Below are positions 15,304 to 22,666 of a DNA stretch of 38,547 bases, piece by piece (position 1 is the first letter of the stretch; every line of letters starts with the position of its first letter). The position numbers and the translations under genes were made by a program. The notes below the pieces were generated by a model, which saw only the letters and a program-made list of their open reading frames with translations, ran no database searches and was not told the origin of the DNA. The stretch covers positions 1-38,547 of the forward strand of contig VGZV01000026.1 in the NCBI GenBank assembly GCA_016872385.1. Direction: 5' to 3'. The stretch comes from SAR202 cluster bacterium. Its GTDB lineage: Bacteria > Chloroflexota > Dehalococcoidia > Lucifugimonadales > UBA3495.

Positions 15304-15849
15304 CTAGCTTGCGGGCTTGGGCGCCGAAGACTCCATTTGCTGGACGCGCTGCTGCAACAGGTATCCCAGGTTGCGCACCGGGCCGTTAAGCACCGACAAA
15401 AGGTTGGCGACGGGGGCCTGCAACTGGCCCAGCAGGTTGGCCACCAACTGAGGCTTGGGCGGCAAACTGGCCAGCCGTTCCACTTCACTGGCAGGCAGGG
15501 CAGGCCCGGCGCCCAACACTGCGCCTTGAATGACCAGTGGCGCGCGGGAGGTGCGGATGTAGTCTTGCAGCACCTTGGCCGCGTCCACCGGGTCCTGGTA
15601 AGAAATGGCTACGGCGGTGGGCCCCTGGACGATTTCCTTTACTTGGGGGCGCTGGGCGGCGTCGGCGGCCAGGGCCAGCAGGGTATTCTTGACCACCACA
15701 AACTCCACCCCTGCGGCGCGCATTTTCTGGCGCAGTTCCGTCATGCTTGCGCCGGTAAGGCCAGAATAGCTGGTGGTTACGGCAATGGAACTGCGTTGCA
15801 GTTTGTCCTGCAGCTCCTTTACCCGCTCAACTTTGGCTTCCGTTGGCAA
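15304..15849 (-). CDS. rplJ: Large ribosomal subunit protein uL10
   Basis: A 181-residue protein that anchors the bL12 stalk to 23S rRNA. TEAKVERVKELQDKLQRS, TTSYSGLTGASMTELRQKMRAAG, FVVVKNTLLALA and GPTAVAISYQDPVDAAKVL follow the family, and the C-terminal helix that carries bL12 dimers is present. I chose the TTG at 15849, because AGGGAGG ends 6 bases upstream and the protein then opens as the family does. The open frame continues to 15870, but that part is the terminator U-tract and the ribosome site. A leader with an attenuator lies directly upstream. Confidence 0.93.
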   Translation of the reverse strand: MPTEAKVERVKELQDKLQRSSIAVTTSYSGLTGASMTELRQKMRAAGVEFVVVKNTLLALAADAAQRPQVKEIVQGPTAVAISYQDPVDAAKVLQDYIRTSRAPLVIQGAVLGAGPALPASEVERLASLPPKPQLVANLLGQLQAPVANLLSVLNGPVRNLGYLLQQRVQQMESSAPKPAS

Positions 15850-15860
15850 TGCATTCCTCC

Positions 15861-15903
15861 CTAAAAACAAATTTCCCTGCGCTCCAAGAGAGGCGCAGGG
15901 AAA
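15861..15903 (-). terminator. Attenuator hairpin in front of rplJ
   Basis: On the minus strand, TTTCCCTGCGC pairs perfectly with GCGCAGGGAAA over 11 base pairs around a 10-base loop, followed by TTTGTTTTTAG. This is a textbook intrinsic terminator placed immediately before the rplJ ribosome site, as expected for L10/L12 attenuation. Confidence 0.85.
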
Positions 15904-16050
15904 ACCGGCCCAACGCTAATGCGTTGTCAGTATCGGTCTGCCATGCCGCGCCTCGGCGGGCGCCCCGGTAGTCCGGGACCTTGGCCACCCAGTTTATTGG
16001 GAGGACCCGCGGTCTTTGGCGTGGGATATGCTAATTTTTGTTGTTCGTAT
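15871..16050 (-). promoter_or_regulatory. L10 leader region (rplA-rplJ interval)
   Basis: The 180 bases between rplA and rplJ are rich in pairing and include GGGTCCTCCCAATAAACTGG, which fits the conserved internal loop of ribosomal L10 leaders. In known bacteria the L10-L12 complex binds this leader when in excess and stops expression of rplJ-rplL. The terminator at its end gives the switch. The assignment as an L10 leader rests on position, the loop and the attenuator; a covariance-model search would settle it. Confidence 0.75.
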
Positions 16051-16767
16051 TTACTCGGCGGGCCGCATGGATTGCAAGCTGGACACTTCCAGAGGGATTC
16101 CTGGGCCCATGGTTGATGTCATGTAAGCCGACTTGTAGAATGGCCCTTTGACTGCGGCGGGCTTGGCCCGGTTGATGGCGTCCATCAGTGCGGCCAGGTT
16201 TTGCACCAGCTGATCAGCGGAGAAACTGGCTTTGCCGAAGGGGCTGTGGATAATGGCGGTGCGGTCGGTGCGATACTCCAGGCGTCCGGCCTTGGCCTCC
16301 TGGATAACCCGGGCCAGATCCCTGGGCTGTACCATGGTGCCGGTGCGGGGGTTGGGCATCAAGCCGCGGCGGCCCAAGACCCGGCCCAGCCGGCCGATGC
16401 GGGGCATCATGTCGGGCACGGCCAAGCCCACGTCGAATTCCACCCAGCCGCCCTCAATCTGCTGAATCAGGTCATCGTCGCCCACAAAGTCGGCGCCAGC
16501 CTGGCGGGCCGTATCCGCCGCCTCGCCGCTGGCAAAGACCAGAACGCGCACGGTCTTGCCCAGCCCGTGGGGCAGCACCACCACGCCGCGGACCATCTGT
16601 TCCGCATGGCGGGGGTCGGCAGTGGTGCGAAGATGCACCTCCACCGTTTCGTCAAACTTGGCGTTGGCTACCTCTTTCAGTAGCTCAATCGCCTCGCGGG
16701 GCTCGTAGTTCTTGTTGGTATCAACTTTTTCCGCCACGGCTGAGTAGCGGCGGCTTTGCTTGACCAT
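16051..16767 (-). CDS. rplA: Large ribosomal subunit protein uL1
   Basis: A 238-residue protein that binds 23S rRNA at the L1 stalk and commonly represses its own operon. YSAVAEKVDTNKNYEPREAIELLKEVANAKFDETVEVHL is the typical opening. VVLPHGLGKTVRVLVFA, GRVLGRRGLMPNPRTGTM (the family signature) and KGPFYKSAYMTSTMGPGIPLE complete the fold. It begins 2 bases after rplK stops. Confidence 0.97.
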   Translation of the reverse strand: MVKQSRRYSAVAEKVDTNKNYEPREAIELLKEVANAKFDETVEVHLRTTADPRHAEQMVRGVVVLPHGLGKTVRVLVFASGEAADTARQAGADFVGDDDLIQQIEGGWVEFDVGLAVPDMMPRIGRLGRVLGRRGLMPNPRTGTMVQPRDLARVIQEAKAGRLEYRTDRTAIIHSPFGKASFSADQLVQNLAALMDAINRAKPAAVKGPFYKSAYMTSTMGPGIPLEVSSLQSMRPAE

Positions 16768-16769
16768 CT

Positions 16770-17198
16770 TTAATCCCCTTGGATTTCAATGCCCATGCTG
16801 CGGGCGGTGCCTTCAATAATTGCCATTGCCTGGTCCACCGAGGTAGTGTTCAGGTCTTTAATCTTCAACTGGGCAATGTCCCTCACTGCCTGGCGGGTAA
16901 TGGTGCCCACCTGGCTCTTTTTGGCGGTGGATGACCCCTTCTCCACTCCAGCGGCCTTGCGCAGCAATTCCGATGCCGGCGGGGTGCGGGTGACAAAGGT
17001 AAATGACCGGTCCTCAAACACCGTAATCTGCACCGGGATAATAGTCCCGGCTTGCGGTGCGGTGCGTTCGTTATATTCTTTGACGAAGCTCATGATGTTG
17101 ACGCCGTGCTGGCCCAAGGCCGGGCCTACCGGCGGGGCTGGCGTAGCCTTGCCCGCTTCCAGTTGCAGCTTGATGATTGCCTTAACTTTTTTAGCCAC
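16770..17198 (-). CDS. rplK: Large ribosomal subunit protein uL11
   Basis: A 142-residue protein of the GTPase-associated centre. [38 protein letters not shown] contains the family signature with the PPVGPALG loop, and [21 protein letters not shown] and [12 protein letters not shown] close the C-terminal domain. Its start is separated from nusG by a double hairpin repeat. Confidence 0.97.
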   Translation of the reverse strand: MAKKVKAIIKLQLEAGKATPAPPVGPALGQHGVNIMSFVKEYNERTAPQAGTIIPVQITVFEDRSFTFVTRTPPASELLRKAAGVEKGSSTAKKSQVGTITRQAVRDIAQLKIKDLNTTSVDQAMAIIEGTARSMGIEIQGD

Positions 17199-17221
17199 CC
17201 ACGCCTCCTAAGGGTTGTGAT

Positions 17222-17342
17222 CCCCCACCCTGTCCCTCCCCCCTTATTAAGGGGGAGGGGAATATGGCTCGCTCTTCCCGCAATTTTATGGGAGCATAAG
17301 CTCCTTCCCCCCCTTGCCAAGGGGGAAGGTTGGGATGGGGGT
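17222..17342. repeat. Poly-C/poly-G hairpin repeat, copy C, inside the nusG-rplK interval
   Basis: Two strong palindromes: CCCTCCCCCCTT with AAGGGGGAGGGG, and CTTCCCCCCCTT with AAGGGGGAAGG, enclosed by TCCCCCACCC and GGGATGGGGG, which are inverted copies of each other. It is of the same family as 337, 10286 and 18473. It fills almost the whole 162-base gap between nusG and rplK, so operon transcripts must read through it. Confidence 0.65.
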
Positions 17343-17360
17343 TTGACTAATTCTTCGGTA

Positions 17361-17936
17361 CTATACCCTTTCCACCTGGAGGAAGTCCAATTCTACGGGA
17401 GTTTCCCTGCCGAAGAAAGACACCAGCACCCGTACTTTACCCTTGCTTTCGTCCACGTCGCTGACGGAGCCCACAAAGTCCACAAAGGGGCCTTCGGTGA
17501 TGCGGACGGTTTCGCCGCGCTCCAGTCCAATCTTGACGCCGCCGGGCCGTGCTTCGGTCTGTTTAAGGATGGCCTCCAGTTGCTTGTCTTCCAGGGGCAC
17601 CGGCTTGGGCCGCTTGTCGTGTTCATCCTCGGTGGAAACAAACCCAGTTACTCCTGGGGTATTGCGGACCACGTACCAACTCTCGTCGTCCATCACCATT
17701 TGGATCAGGACGTAGCCGGGGAACAGCTTGCGCTGCTCTGAGCGCCGCTTGCCCTCTTTAAAGACCAGTTCCTCCTCTTTAGGCACAATAACCTGAAAGA
17801 TGCGGTCCTGCATATCCAGGCTCTGGATGCGCAATTCCAGGTTCCTTTTTACCAGGTCCTCCTGCCCGGAGTAGGTGTGCACAATGTACCACCGGGCCTG
17901 GGACCGGTCTTCCTGCTCGCGTCTAGTTGTTGTCAT
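17361..17936 (-). CDS. nusG: Transcription elongation/antitermination factor NusG
   Basis: A 191-residue protein that links RNA polymerase with Rho or ribosomes. The NGN domain has WYIVHTYSGQEDLVKRNLE, FPGYVLIQMVMDDESWYVVRNTPGVTGFV and the polymerase-contact helix. The C-terminal KOW domain has GETVRITEGPFVDFVGSVSDVDESKGKVRVLVSFFGRETPVELDF. Length and order are normal. secE lies 78 bases upstream, as in most bacteria. Confidence 0.96.
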   Translation of the reverse strand: MTTTRREQEDRSQARWYIVHTYSGQEDLVKRNLELRIQSLDMQDRIFQVIVPKEEELVFKEGKRRSEQRKLFPGYVLIQMVMDDESWYVVRNTPGVTGFVSTEDEHDKRPKPVPLEDKQLEAILKQTEARPGGVKIGLERGETVRITEGPFVDFVGSVSDVDESKGKVRVLVSFFGRETPVELDFLQVERV

Positions 17937-18014
17937 TCCTGTCCCCTGGGGGAAGGCCCTCCTTACCGGTGCTGCGCCCTGTGCTGCGGGCGCTGATGCA
18001 ATGCTCTGTTTTTC

Positions 18015-18251
18015 TTACAAAATAAACCTGGCGAAGACTCCCGCCAGCGCCCGGTCCAGGCCGCCTAGATAAAACCCCATTGCCACCGATACGGCAATGA
18101 CCACCAGAGTAAGCCTGGCCGTCTCCTCACGCGTGGGCCACACTGACTTGCGCAGTTCTGCCACTGTCTCCTGGAGAAAGACGATGGGATTGGCGTTCCC
18201 CAAGGCGCGTGGCGTTGCCGGACGGGAGGGTCTTGGTGAGACCCTGGCCAT
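18015..18251 (-). CDS. secE: Preprotein translocase subunit SecE
   Basis: A 78-residue single-span SecE. NPIVFLQETVAELRKSVWPTREETARLT is the conserved amphipathic helix with the WPT(R/K)EE motif, followed by one transmembrane segment (LVVIAVSVAMGFYLGG). It forms SecYEG. It starts 6 bases after rpmG ends and precedes nusG, the standard order. Confidence 0.93.
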   Translation of the reverse strand: MARVSPRPSRPATPRALGNANPIVFLQETVAELRKSVWPTREETARLTLVVIAVSVAMGFYLGGLDRALAGVFARFIL

Positions 18252-18257
18252 ATGAGG

Positions 18258-18428
18258 CTACCTCACTTCCCGGTGCACCTTGTGGCTGCGGCACCGGGAG
18301 CAGTACTTCTTTATTTCCAGCCGCTGGGTGTCGTTGCGGCGGTTTTTCTGGCTGGTGTAATTTCGCTCCCGGCAATCGCCGCACTGCAGGGTGATTACGC
18401 CCCGCACGTCTCCAGTCTTCTTGGCCAT
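18258..18428 (-). CDS. rpmG: Large ribosomal subunit protein bL33
   Basis: A 56-residue protein too short to stand out among longer frames. [19 protein letters not shown] begins it, then [20 protein letters not shown] and [14 protein letters not shown]. The two CxxC pairs form the zinc-binding type of L33. The tuf-rpmG-secE-nusG order is common in bacteria. It overlaps no other gene, and its TAG is 6 bases from the secE start. Confidence 0.93.
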   Translation of the reverse strand: MAKKTGDVRGVITLQCGDCRERNYTSQKNRRNDTQRLEIKKYCSRCRSHKVHREVR

Positions 18429-18472
18429 AATCTACCAATACCTTGCCTGTGCTGATTTACGCGGCGGGTAAA

Positions 18473-18553
18473 ACCCCCATCCCAACCCTCCCCTTGTTAA
18501 TGGGGGAAAGTTTGTTCCCTCCCCCTTACTAAGGGGGAGGGAAGGGATGGGGG
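18473..18553. repeat. Poly-C/poly-G hairpin repeat, copy D, between tuf and rpmG
   Basis: The design is ACCCCCATCCC ... GGGATGGGGG as outer arms, with CCCTCCCCCTT facing AAGGGGGAGGG and CCTCCCCTT facing AATGGGGG inside. It closely matches copies A and C. On the operon strand it sits just after the tuf stop and could slow or partly end transcription. Confidence 0.65.
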
Positions 18554-18564
18554 CGGCGCCTTAT

Positions 18565-19752
18565 TTAGTCCAGCAGCTTTGTGAACACCCCGGCGCCCAC
18601 GGTGCGGCCGCCTTCGCGGATGGCGAAGCGCAGTCCCTCTTCGATGGCCACGGGGGTGATGAGCTTGACGGTCATCTTGATGTTGTCGCCGGGCATGACC
18701 ATTTCCACCCCTTCGGGCAGAGCAATCTCGCCGGTGATGTCGCTGGTGCGGATGTAGAACTGGGGCTTATATCCGGTGAAGAAGGGGGTATGGCGGCCGC
18801 CCTCTTCCTTGCTCAAGATGTACACTTCTGCTTCGGCATAGGCGTGGGGACGCATGGAGCCGGGCTTTACAATGACCTGGCCGCGCTCCACCTGCTCCCG
18901 GTCAACGCCGCGCAGCAGGATGCCCACGGCGTCGCCCGCCTGGGTGGTGTCCAGCAACTTGTGGAACATTTCCAAGCCGGTGGCAACGCTCTTCTGCACG
19001 TCGCCGAAGCGGATGATTTCCACTTCTTCGCCAACCTTGAGCTGTCCGCGCTCCACCCGGCCGGTGACCACAGTGCCGCGGCCCTTGATGCTGAACACGT
19101 CTTCCACGGGCATCAGGAACGGACGGTCAACGATGCGCGGGGGCACCGGGATATACTCGTCCATGGTCTGGACCAGCTTCAGGATGCTCTGCTCCCACTT
19201 TTGGTCGCCTTCCAGGGCTTTGAGGGAGCTGACGCGGATGATGGGCGTGGTGTCGCCGGGATACTGGTACCGGTTAAGCAGTTCCCGAACCTCCAGTTCC
19301 ACCAGTTCTAGCAGTTCCTCATCTTCCATCACGTCGCACTTGTTCAGGGCCACCATGATGCGGGGCACTTCCACCTGGCGGGCCAGCAGGATGTGCTCAC
19401 GGGTCTGGGGCATGGGGCCGTCGGGGGCGCTGACCACCAGAATTGCGCCGTCCATCTGGGCTGCGCCGGTAATCATGTTCTTGATGTAGTCGGCGTGGCC
19501 TGGGCAGTCCACGTGGGCATAGTGGCGATTTTCCGTCTCGTATTCAATGTGGGAGATGGCGATGGTCAAGCCGCGTGCCTTTTCTTCCGGCGCCGCGTTA
19601 ATCTCGTCGTAGGCGGTGAACTTGGTGTTGCCGCCGTACTTGGCCAGCACCGAGGTGATGGCGGAAGTGGTGGTGGTCTTGCCGTGGGCCACGTGCCCGA
19701 TGGTGCCGACGTTAACGTGGGGTTTGGTCCTGTCGAAACGCTGCTTGGCCAT
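18565..19752 (-). CDS. tuf: Elongation factor Tu
   Basis: The 395-residue GTPase that delivers aminoacyl-tRNA to the ribosome. [20 protein letters not shown] opens it; the G3 motif DCPGHADY with its catalytic His, G4 NKCD and G5 SSLKA are present, and domains 2 and 3 are complete. One odd residue: the P-loop reads GHVAHGKTT where nearly all EF-Tu have GHVDHGKTT, so Asp22 is Ala (codon GCC at 19687-19689). Switch I reads RGLTIAISH rather than RGITINTSH, a variant I associate with some Chloroflexota. I chose the start at 19752, preceded by GAGGAG; the open frame runs upstream into the tRNA. Confidence 0.96.
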   Translation of the reverse strand: MAKQRFDRTKPHVNVGTIGHVAHGKTTTTSAITSVLAKYGGNTKFTAYDEINAAPEEKARGLTIAISHIEYETENRHYAHVDCPGHADYIKNMITGAAQMDGAILVVSAPDGPMPQTREHILLARQVEVPRIMVALNKCDVMEDEELLELVELEVRELLNRYQYPGDTTPIIRVSSLKALEGDQKWEQSILKLVQTMDEYIPVPPRIVDRPFLMPVEDVFSIKGRGTVVTGRVERGQLKVGEEVEIIRFGDVQKSVATGLEMFHKLLDTTQAGDAVGILLRGVDREQVERGQVIVKPGSMRPHAYAEAEVYILSKEEGGRHTPFFTGYKPQFYIRTSDITGEIALPEGVEMVMPGDNIKMTVKLITPVAIEEGLRFAIREGGRTVGAGVFTKLLD

Positions 19753-19779
19753 TTGAGTCTCCTCTCTGTCTGTTGCTGG

Positions 19780-19851
19780 AGCCCAGAGGCGGGATCGAAC
19801 CGCCGACCCCGTTCTTACCAAGAACGTGCTCTACCCCTGAGCTATCTGGGC
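19780..19851 (-). tRNA. tRNA-Thr (anticodon GGT)
   Basis: Reads GCCCAGA at the 5' acceptor and TCTGGGC at the 3' side. The D stem is GCTC/GAGC, the anticodon stem CGTTC/GAACG has loop TTGGTAA (anticodon GGT), and the T arm is GGCGGTTCGATCCCGCC. All stems pair. It lies 27 bases ahead of tuf, the classic tRNA-tuf linkage. Confidence 0.95.
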
Positions 19852-19892
19852 CCGCACTGAGAATCCAGAACAATTTTTAGTTGAAGTTTTGG

Positions 19893-19977
19893 TGGAGGGG
19901 GTAGGATTCGAACCTACGAAGCCCTTCCGGGCGCCAGATTTACAGTCTGGTGGCTTTAGCCACTCACCCACCCCTCC
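19893..19977 (-). tRNA. tRNA-Tyr (anticodon GTA)
   Basis: A class II tRNA with a long variable arm (CGCCCGGAAGGGCTTCG). The acceptor is GGAGGGG/CCCCTCC, the anticodon stem CCAGA/TCTGG has loop CTGTAAA (anticodon GTA), and the T arm contains GGTTCGAATCC. CCA appears to be encoded at 19890-19892. Confidence 0.95.
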
Positions 19978-20057
19978 TTATGTGTGGCTGCTGCCCACCG
20001 GCCTGCATGTGCCCACACCTGGGCGGTTGGTGTTGGCAGTGCCAGAAGCCGCTCAAG

Positions 20058-20130
20058 AGCCCCAGAGGGGACTCGAACCCCTAACCTGTCGATTACAAAT
20101 CGACTGCTCTGCCAATTGAGCTACAGGGGC
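20058..20130 (-). tRNA. tRNA-Thr (anticodon TGT)
   Basis: The acceptor is GCCCCTG, with a CTGGGGC 3' side (one weak pair). The D stem is GCTC/GAGC, the anticodon stem GTCGA/TCGAC has loop TTTGTAA (anticodon TGT), and the T arm is AGGGGTTCGAGTCCCCT. It is the first gene of the Thr-Tyr-Thr-tuf series, the same series as E. coli tufB but without tRNA-Gly. Confidence 0.95.
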
Positions 20131-20157
20131 GTGGTTAACCCTGGAATACGGGAGACC

Positions 20158-20187
20158 ACAAAATGGCCCCGTAGATGCGGGGCCATT
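20158..20187 (-). promoter_or_regulatory. Hairpin between the tRNA-tuf promoter and the first tRNA
   Basis: On the minus strand AATGGCCCCG pairs with CGGGGCCATT over 10 base pairs around a CATCTA loop, followed by TTGTGG. It would lie about 20 bases into the transcript and before tRNA-Thr(TGT). The short T-run makes it a weak terminator at best; it could be an attenuator or a processing signal. Confidence 0.5.
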
Positions 20188-20212
20188 GGCTGAGCCAGCT
20201 TGCTACGGGCCG

Positions 20213-20242
20213 ATTATACTAAAAAATTCAGAAAAAAGTCAA
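20213..20242 (-). promoter_or_regulatory. Strong sigma-70-type promoter of the tRNA-tuf-rpmG-secE-nusG operon
   Basis: On the minus strand, TTGACT (complement of 20237-20242) is followed after 18 bases by TATAAT (complement of 20213-20218). The spacer is very A/T-rich. It stands about 83 bases upstream of tRNA-Thr(TGT) and is the only near-consensus promoter in front of this operon. Confidence 0.8.
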
Positions 20243-20356
20243 ACATATTTGGCACCTGGATGCCTTTTTCTTGACCAGCGGGTTTGTCAGGGAAAGCCTA
20301 TCTATATGGGCATGAGGCAAAAAGTATAGCAAGGTGTCCTAACTTTAGTAGTTCAG

Positions 20357-20362
20357 TATAAT
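20357..20362 (+). promoter_or_regulatory. -10 element ahead of the AlbA_2 gene
   Basis: A perfect TATAAT 18 bases before the ATG at 20381, with GGAG as ribosome site in between. No convincing -35 box is visible at 17 bases, so this is a tentative promoter giving a very short leader. Confidence 0.45.
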
Positions 20363-20380
20363 ATCCGTCGGAGAATTCAT

Positions 20381-20983
20381 ATGACTGATCAAGAATTTGC
20401 AGCCATACTTGCTCTCGGCCATGAGACCAACGGAATAGAGTTCAAAGGCCCAGGTTCGAGGTCGAACAGGCAACTTTTTGCTCAAGTAGTGCGAACAGCT
20501 TTGGCTATGGCTAATCGGCGTGCTGGAGGTTTGATAATAATTGGTGTTGCAGATTCCGAAGGTGCGGTTAACGCAGTTGGTCTCGGTGAAAACGACCTTT
20601 CAACTTGGCGGTACGATGACGTAGCCGCTGGTATTGCTGTGTACGCTGATCCAAGTGTGGACTTTGACATGGAGGTGAAAGAGTATAATGGCAATAAATA
20701 CGTAGTGCTTCGAGTTAAAGAATTCGCGGACATACCAGTTCTATGTAAGCAGGATTATCAGGGTGTGTTAAGACAAGGGGCATGTTACGTTAGGTCACCC
20801 CGAAAACCTGAAACCTCCGAAATCCCGACTCAAACCGATATGCGAGACTTGCTGGACCTGGCGACTGAAAAGAAGCTGAGGCAGGAATTGGTCCGACTTC
20901 AGCGCGTTGGAGTGATCGTGCTGCCTGCGGCGCATGTAGCAGCTACTCAGCAGTTTGAGCAGCGACGGAGCGATTTACAATGA
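20381..20983 (+). CDS. AlbA_2 (Schlafen-type) domain protein
   Basis: A 200-residue protein. Residues about 10-145 fit the AlbA_2/divergent-AAA Schlafen core: ETNGIEFKGPGS (the family's E-x-KxxG strand), VVRTALAMANRRAGGLIIIGVAD (the AN-x-GG-x-IxIGV motif), and YVVLRVKEF followed by GACYVRSP. Members bind nucleic acid, and in other contexts related domains cut tRNA or act in phage defence or transcription. The C-terminal third, helical and ending in a Gln/Arg-rich tail, is not recognised. The ATGA overlap with the next gene (20980) shows tight coupling. Its base composition is visibly less GC-rich than the neighbours and its codons are more mixed, which suggests acquisition. It sits beside a tRNA-Thr gene. 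Confidence 0.75.
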   Translation: MTDQEFAAILALGHETNGIEFKGPGSRSNRQLFAQVVRTALAMANRRAGGLIIIGVADSEGAVNAVGLGENDLSTWRYDDVAAGIAVYADPSVDFDMEVKEYNGNKYVVLRVKEFADIPVLCKQDYQGVLRQGACYVRSPRKPETSEIPTQTDMRDLLDLATEKKLRQELVRLQRVGVIVLPAAHVAATQQFEQRRSDLQ

Positions 20984-21687
20984 GTGAACTGCTAGAGAAA
21001 ATACGATCCCGCGGCTTTTGGAAGGTGATTATTCACCCGTCTACCTTCAATGAGAAGCGTGTGCCTAACATACTAGATTTGTACTCTGTTCTCCAAAAGA
21101 GTTCTGTCGAGTTCGGAGGATGGGATTTCCCACACCTGGATACCCGCGTGAAGCCTGAAATTGGGCCGGACTGGGTGGGTCAGGAGCTTGACTGGGAGCA
21201 CTACTTGGAGTTATGGCGATTCTATCAGAGCGGCCAACTGGCATACTTCTCGGGCATGTACGATGATTGGAGAGATCAATCCACTTTATGGCCCGCCGAT
21301 AACAATTGGCACCCAGGGACTGATTTTAGAGTTCACGAGGCCGTGTTCAGATACACCGAGATATTTGAGTTTGCCGCTCGCCTCTCACGCACCCACGCTG
21401 GAGACCAGCACATGCACTTGGAAGTGAATGTCAAAGGGCTTCAGGGTCGGACTCTCTGCAATCTTCCGGGCCGGGTACGGTTCCGCTATCAAAGAAAGGC
21501 TTCTATATCAGAGTTGCCTTATAAAATTGATCTGTCGCAACTTCAGTTGATTACTGAGACTAAAGATTTGGCCTTAAAGCCAGCTTTAGAATTGTTCCGT
21601 CGCTTTGGTTGGGAACCTCCCATAGACCTCCTGCGAGATATTCAAACTGAAGTATTGGGCAGGCCGACAGTATCTGTTAGCCTATAA
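20980..21687 (+). CDS. Unknown protein coupled to the AlbA_2 gene
   Basis: A 235-residue protein without signal peptide or membrane segment. It opens LLEKIRSRGFWKVIIHPSTF, then has many aromatic residues (FGGWDFPHLDT, LDWEHYLELWRFYQSGQLAYFSGMYDDW) and ends with a region carrying FRYQRKASISELPYKIDLSQ. I vaguely recognise the RSRGFWxVxIHP and GWDFPH pattern from hypothetical proteins but know no function. Its start overlaps the stop of the AlbA_2 gene by four bases, and it shares that gene's lower GC, so the two travel as a unit. A partner or effector role is inference. It converges on the ferric-reductase-like gene with 30 bases between. Confidence 0.7.
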   Translation: MSELLEKIRSRGFWKVIIHPSTFNEKRVPNILDLYSVLQKSSVEFGGWDFPHLDTRVKPEIGPDWVGQELDWEHYLELWRFYQSGQLAYFSGMYDDWRDQSTLWPADNNWHPGTDFRVHEAVFRYTEIFEFAARLSRTHAGDQHMHLEVNVKGLQGRTLCNLPGRVRFRYQRKASISELPYKIDLSQLQLITETKDLALKPALELFRRFGWEPPIDLLRDIQTEVLGRPTVSVSL

Positions 21688-21717
21688 ATGGCCCGGCGCT
21701 CCTCGTGGTTGGAGGAT

Positions 21718-22506
21718 TCACGTACTGCCCCCATTGTGGCTGGACGCAGGGACATCGGCACCTCGGGTTGGCCCAGAGACAGGGGTTGCCACGTGGGGTG
21801 TGCTCTTCCTGCCGGTGGTATGGAGGGTTTCTGCTTTCATCGTGGCCAGAATGCGGTAAACAATGAGGAAGAAGGTAGCCAGCCAGGTAATTATATACAT
21901 GGCGGCAACAGGGACTGTCATGGTGTCGGTCCCGGCGGTCATGCCGTGGGCTAGCGCCAGCAAGTAAACCACAAAGCTGGCGTAATGAAACCGCCGCCAG
22001 GTCCGCGGCCCAATCTTTTTCCGGATGTAGAAACTCAGCGTCACTGCCCAGCCCAGGTAAAGGGCCAGTTGTCCCATGGCCACCTCCACTGGCCGGTAGT
22101 TAAGGCTGGCAAAGGGCGCCAGCAGGCTGAAAAGGTTATACCCAATATACTGGTCCCCCAACAAGATGAACACGTGAAAGAGGGTCACTGAAAGACCCAG
22201 CATACTTAGAAAGTTGTGCAAGTCTATGGCGACGGGTCCGCCCGGCCATATGCGGGATAAGCGGCCTGTAATGAGAAGTCCCATGGCCGTGGACGCCCAG
22301 AGCAGGGCATAGGCCACCAGCCCCGACGCCCGCGTCAGGTACCAGTACGCCTTTGGCGAAGGCCCCAGCAGGGTGTCCCGCAGTGGCGGCAACATCCAGG
22401 GCAGGAGCATTAGGGCCAGCCCAAGGCCCAGGACAATGCCGGTGATTACCAGCCACCGGGCCGAAGCCGGTGAAATTGGCGGCAGGTCGTCAGAGTTGTG
22501 CGCCAT
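21718..22506 (-). CDS. Ferric-reductase-like transmembrane protein
   Basis: A 262-residue membrane protein with about six to seven hydrophobic segments. The core fits the Ferric_reduct family (the haem b membrane domain of NOX/FRE/MsrQ proteins): WYLTRASGLVAYALLWAS, LHNFLSMLGLSVTLFHVFILL and WRRFHYASFVVYLLALAHG, with paired histidines LH/FH and FH/AH that would hold two haems. There is no FAD or NAD domain, so electrons must come from or go to a partner. The apbE gene, 160 bases upstream on the same strand, suggests a flavinylated partner. The soluble tail is Thr/Ser-rich. Confidence 0.85.
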   Translation of the reverse strand: MAHNSDDLPPISPASARWLVITGIVLGLGLALMLLPWMLPPLRDTLLGPSPKAYWYLTRASGLVAYALLWASTAMGLLITGRLSRIWPGGPVAIDLHNFLSMLGLSVTLFHVFILLGDQYIGYNLFSLLAPFASLNYRPVEVAMGQLALYLGWAVTLSFYIRKKIGPRTWRRFHYASFVVYLLALAHGMTAGTDTMTVPVAAMYIITWLATFFLIVYRILATMKAETLHTTGRKSTPHVATPVSGPTRGADVPASSHNGGST

Positions 22507-22564
22507 TGGTTAAGGGATGCCTCCCTGCAGTTATAGAGACTTGCATTGATTGTTAGACTGGTCT

Positions 22565-22650
22565 GTCTCGCCGCTCGCCCTGAGCCTGTCGAAGGGTGCG
22601 CGGCTCTTTCCTCGTTCGTGGTTCGACAAGCTCACCATGAGCGGTTGAAC
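22565..22650. repeat. REP-like palindrome
   Basis: CCGCTCGCCCTGAGCCTGTCGAA faces TTCGACAAGCTCACCATGAGCGG across a short middle. The same CTGAGC-TTGTCGAA arms occur inside the MITEs at 12061 and 26685. It lies between apbE and the ferric-reductase-like gene. Confidence 0.6.
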
Positions 22651-22666
22651 ATATGTGCAAGGCTGG

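Noticed and set aside
15271..16683. Long + strand frames opposite rplJ and rplA
   Set aside because: Shadows of the ribosomal genes, rich in Gly/His/Ala, with no recognisable domain.
18547..19860. Long + strand frames opposite tuf
   Set aside because: They are antisense to EF-Tu and show only the mirrored codon pattern of a high-GC gene; no motif or ribosome site.
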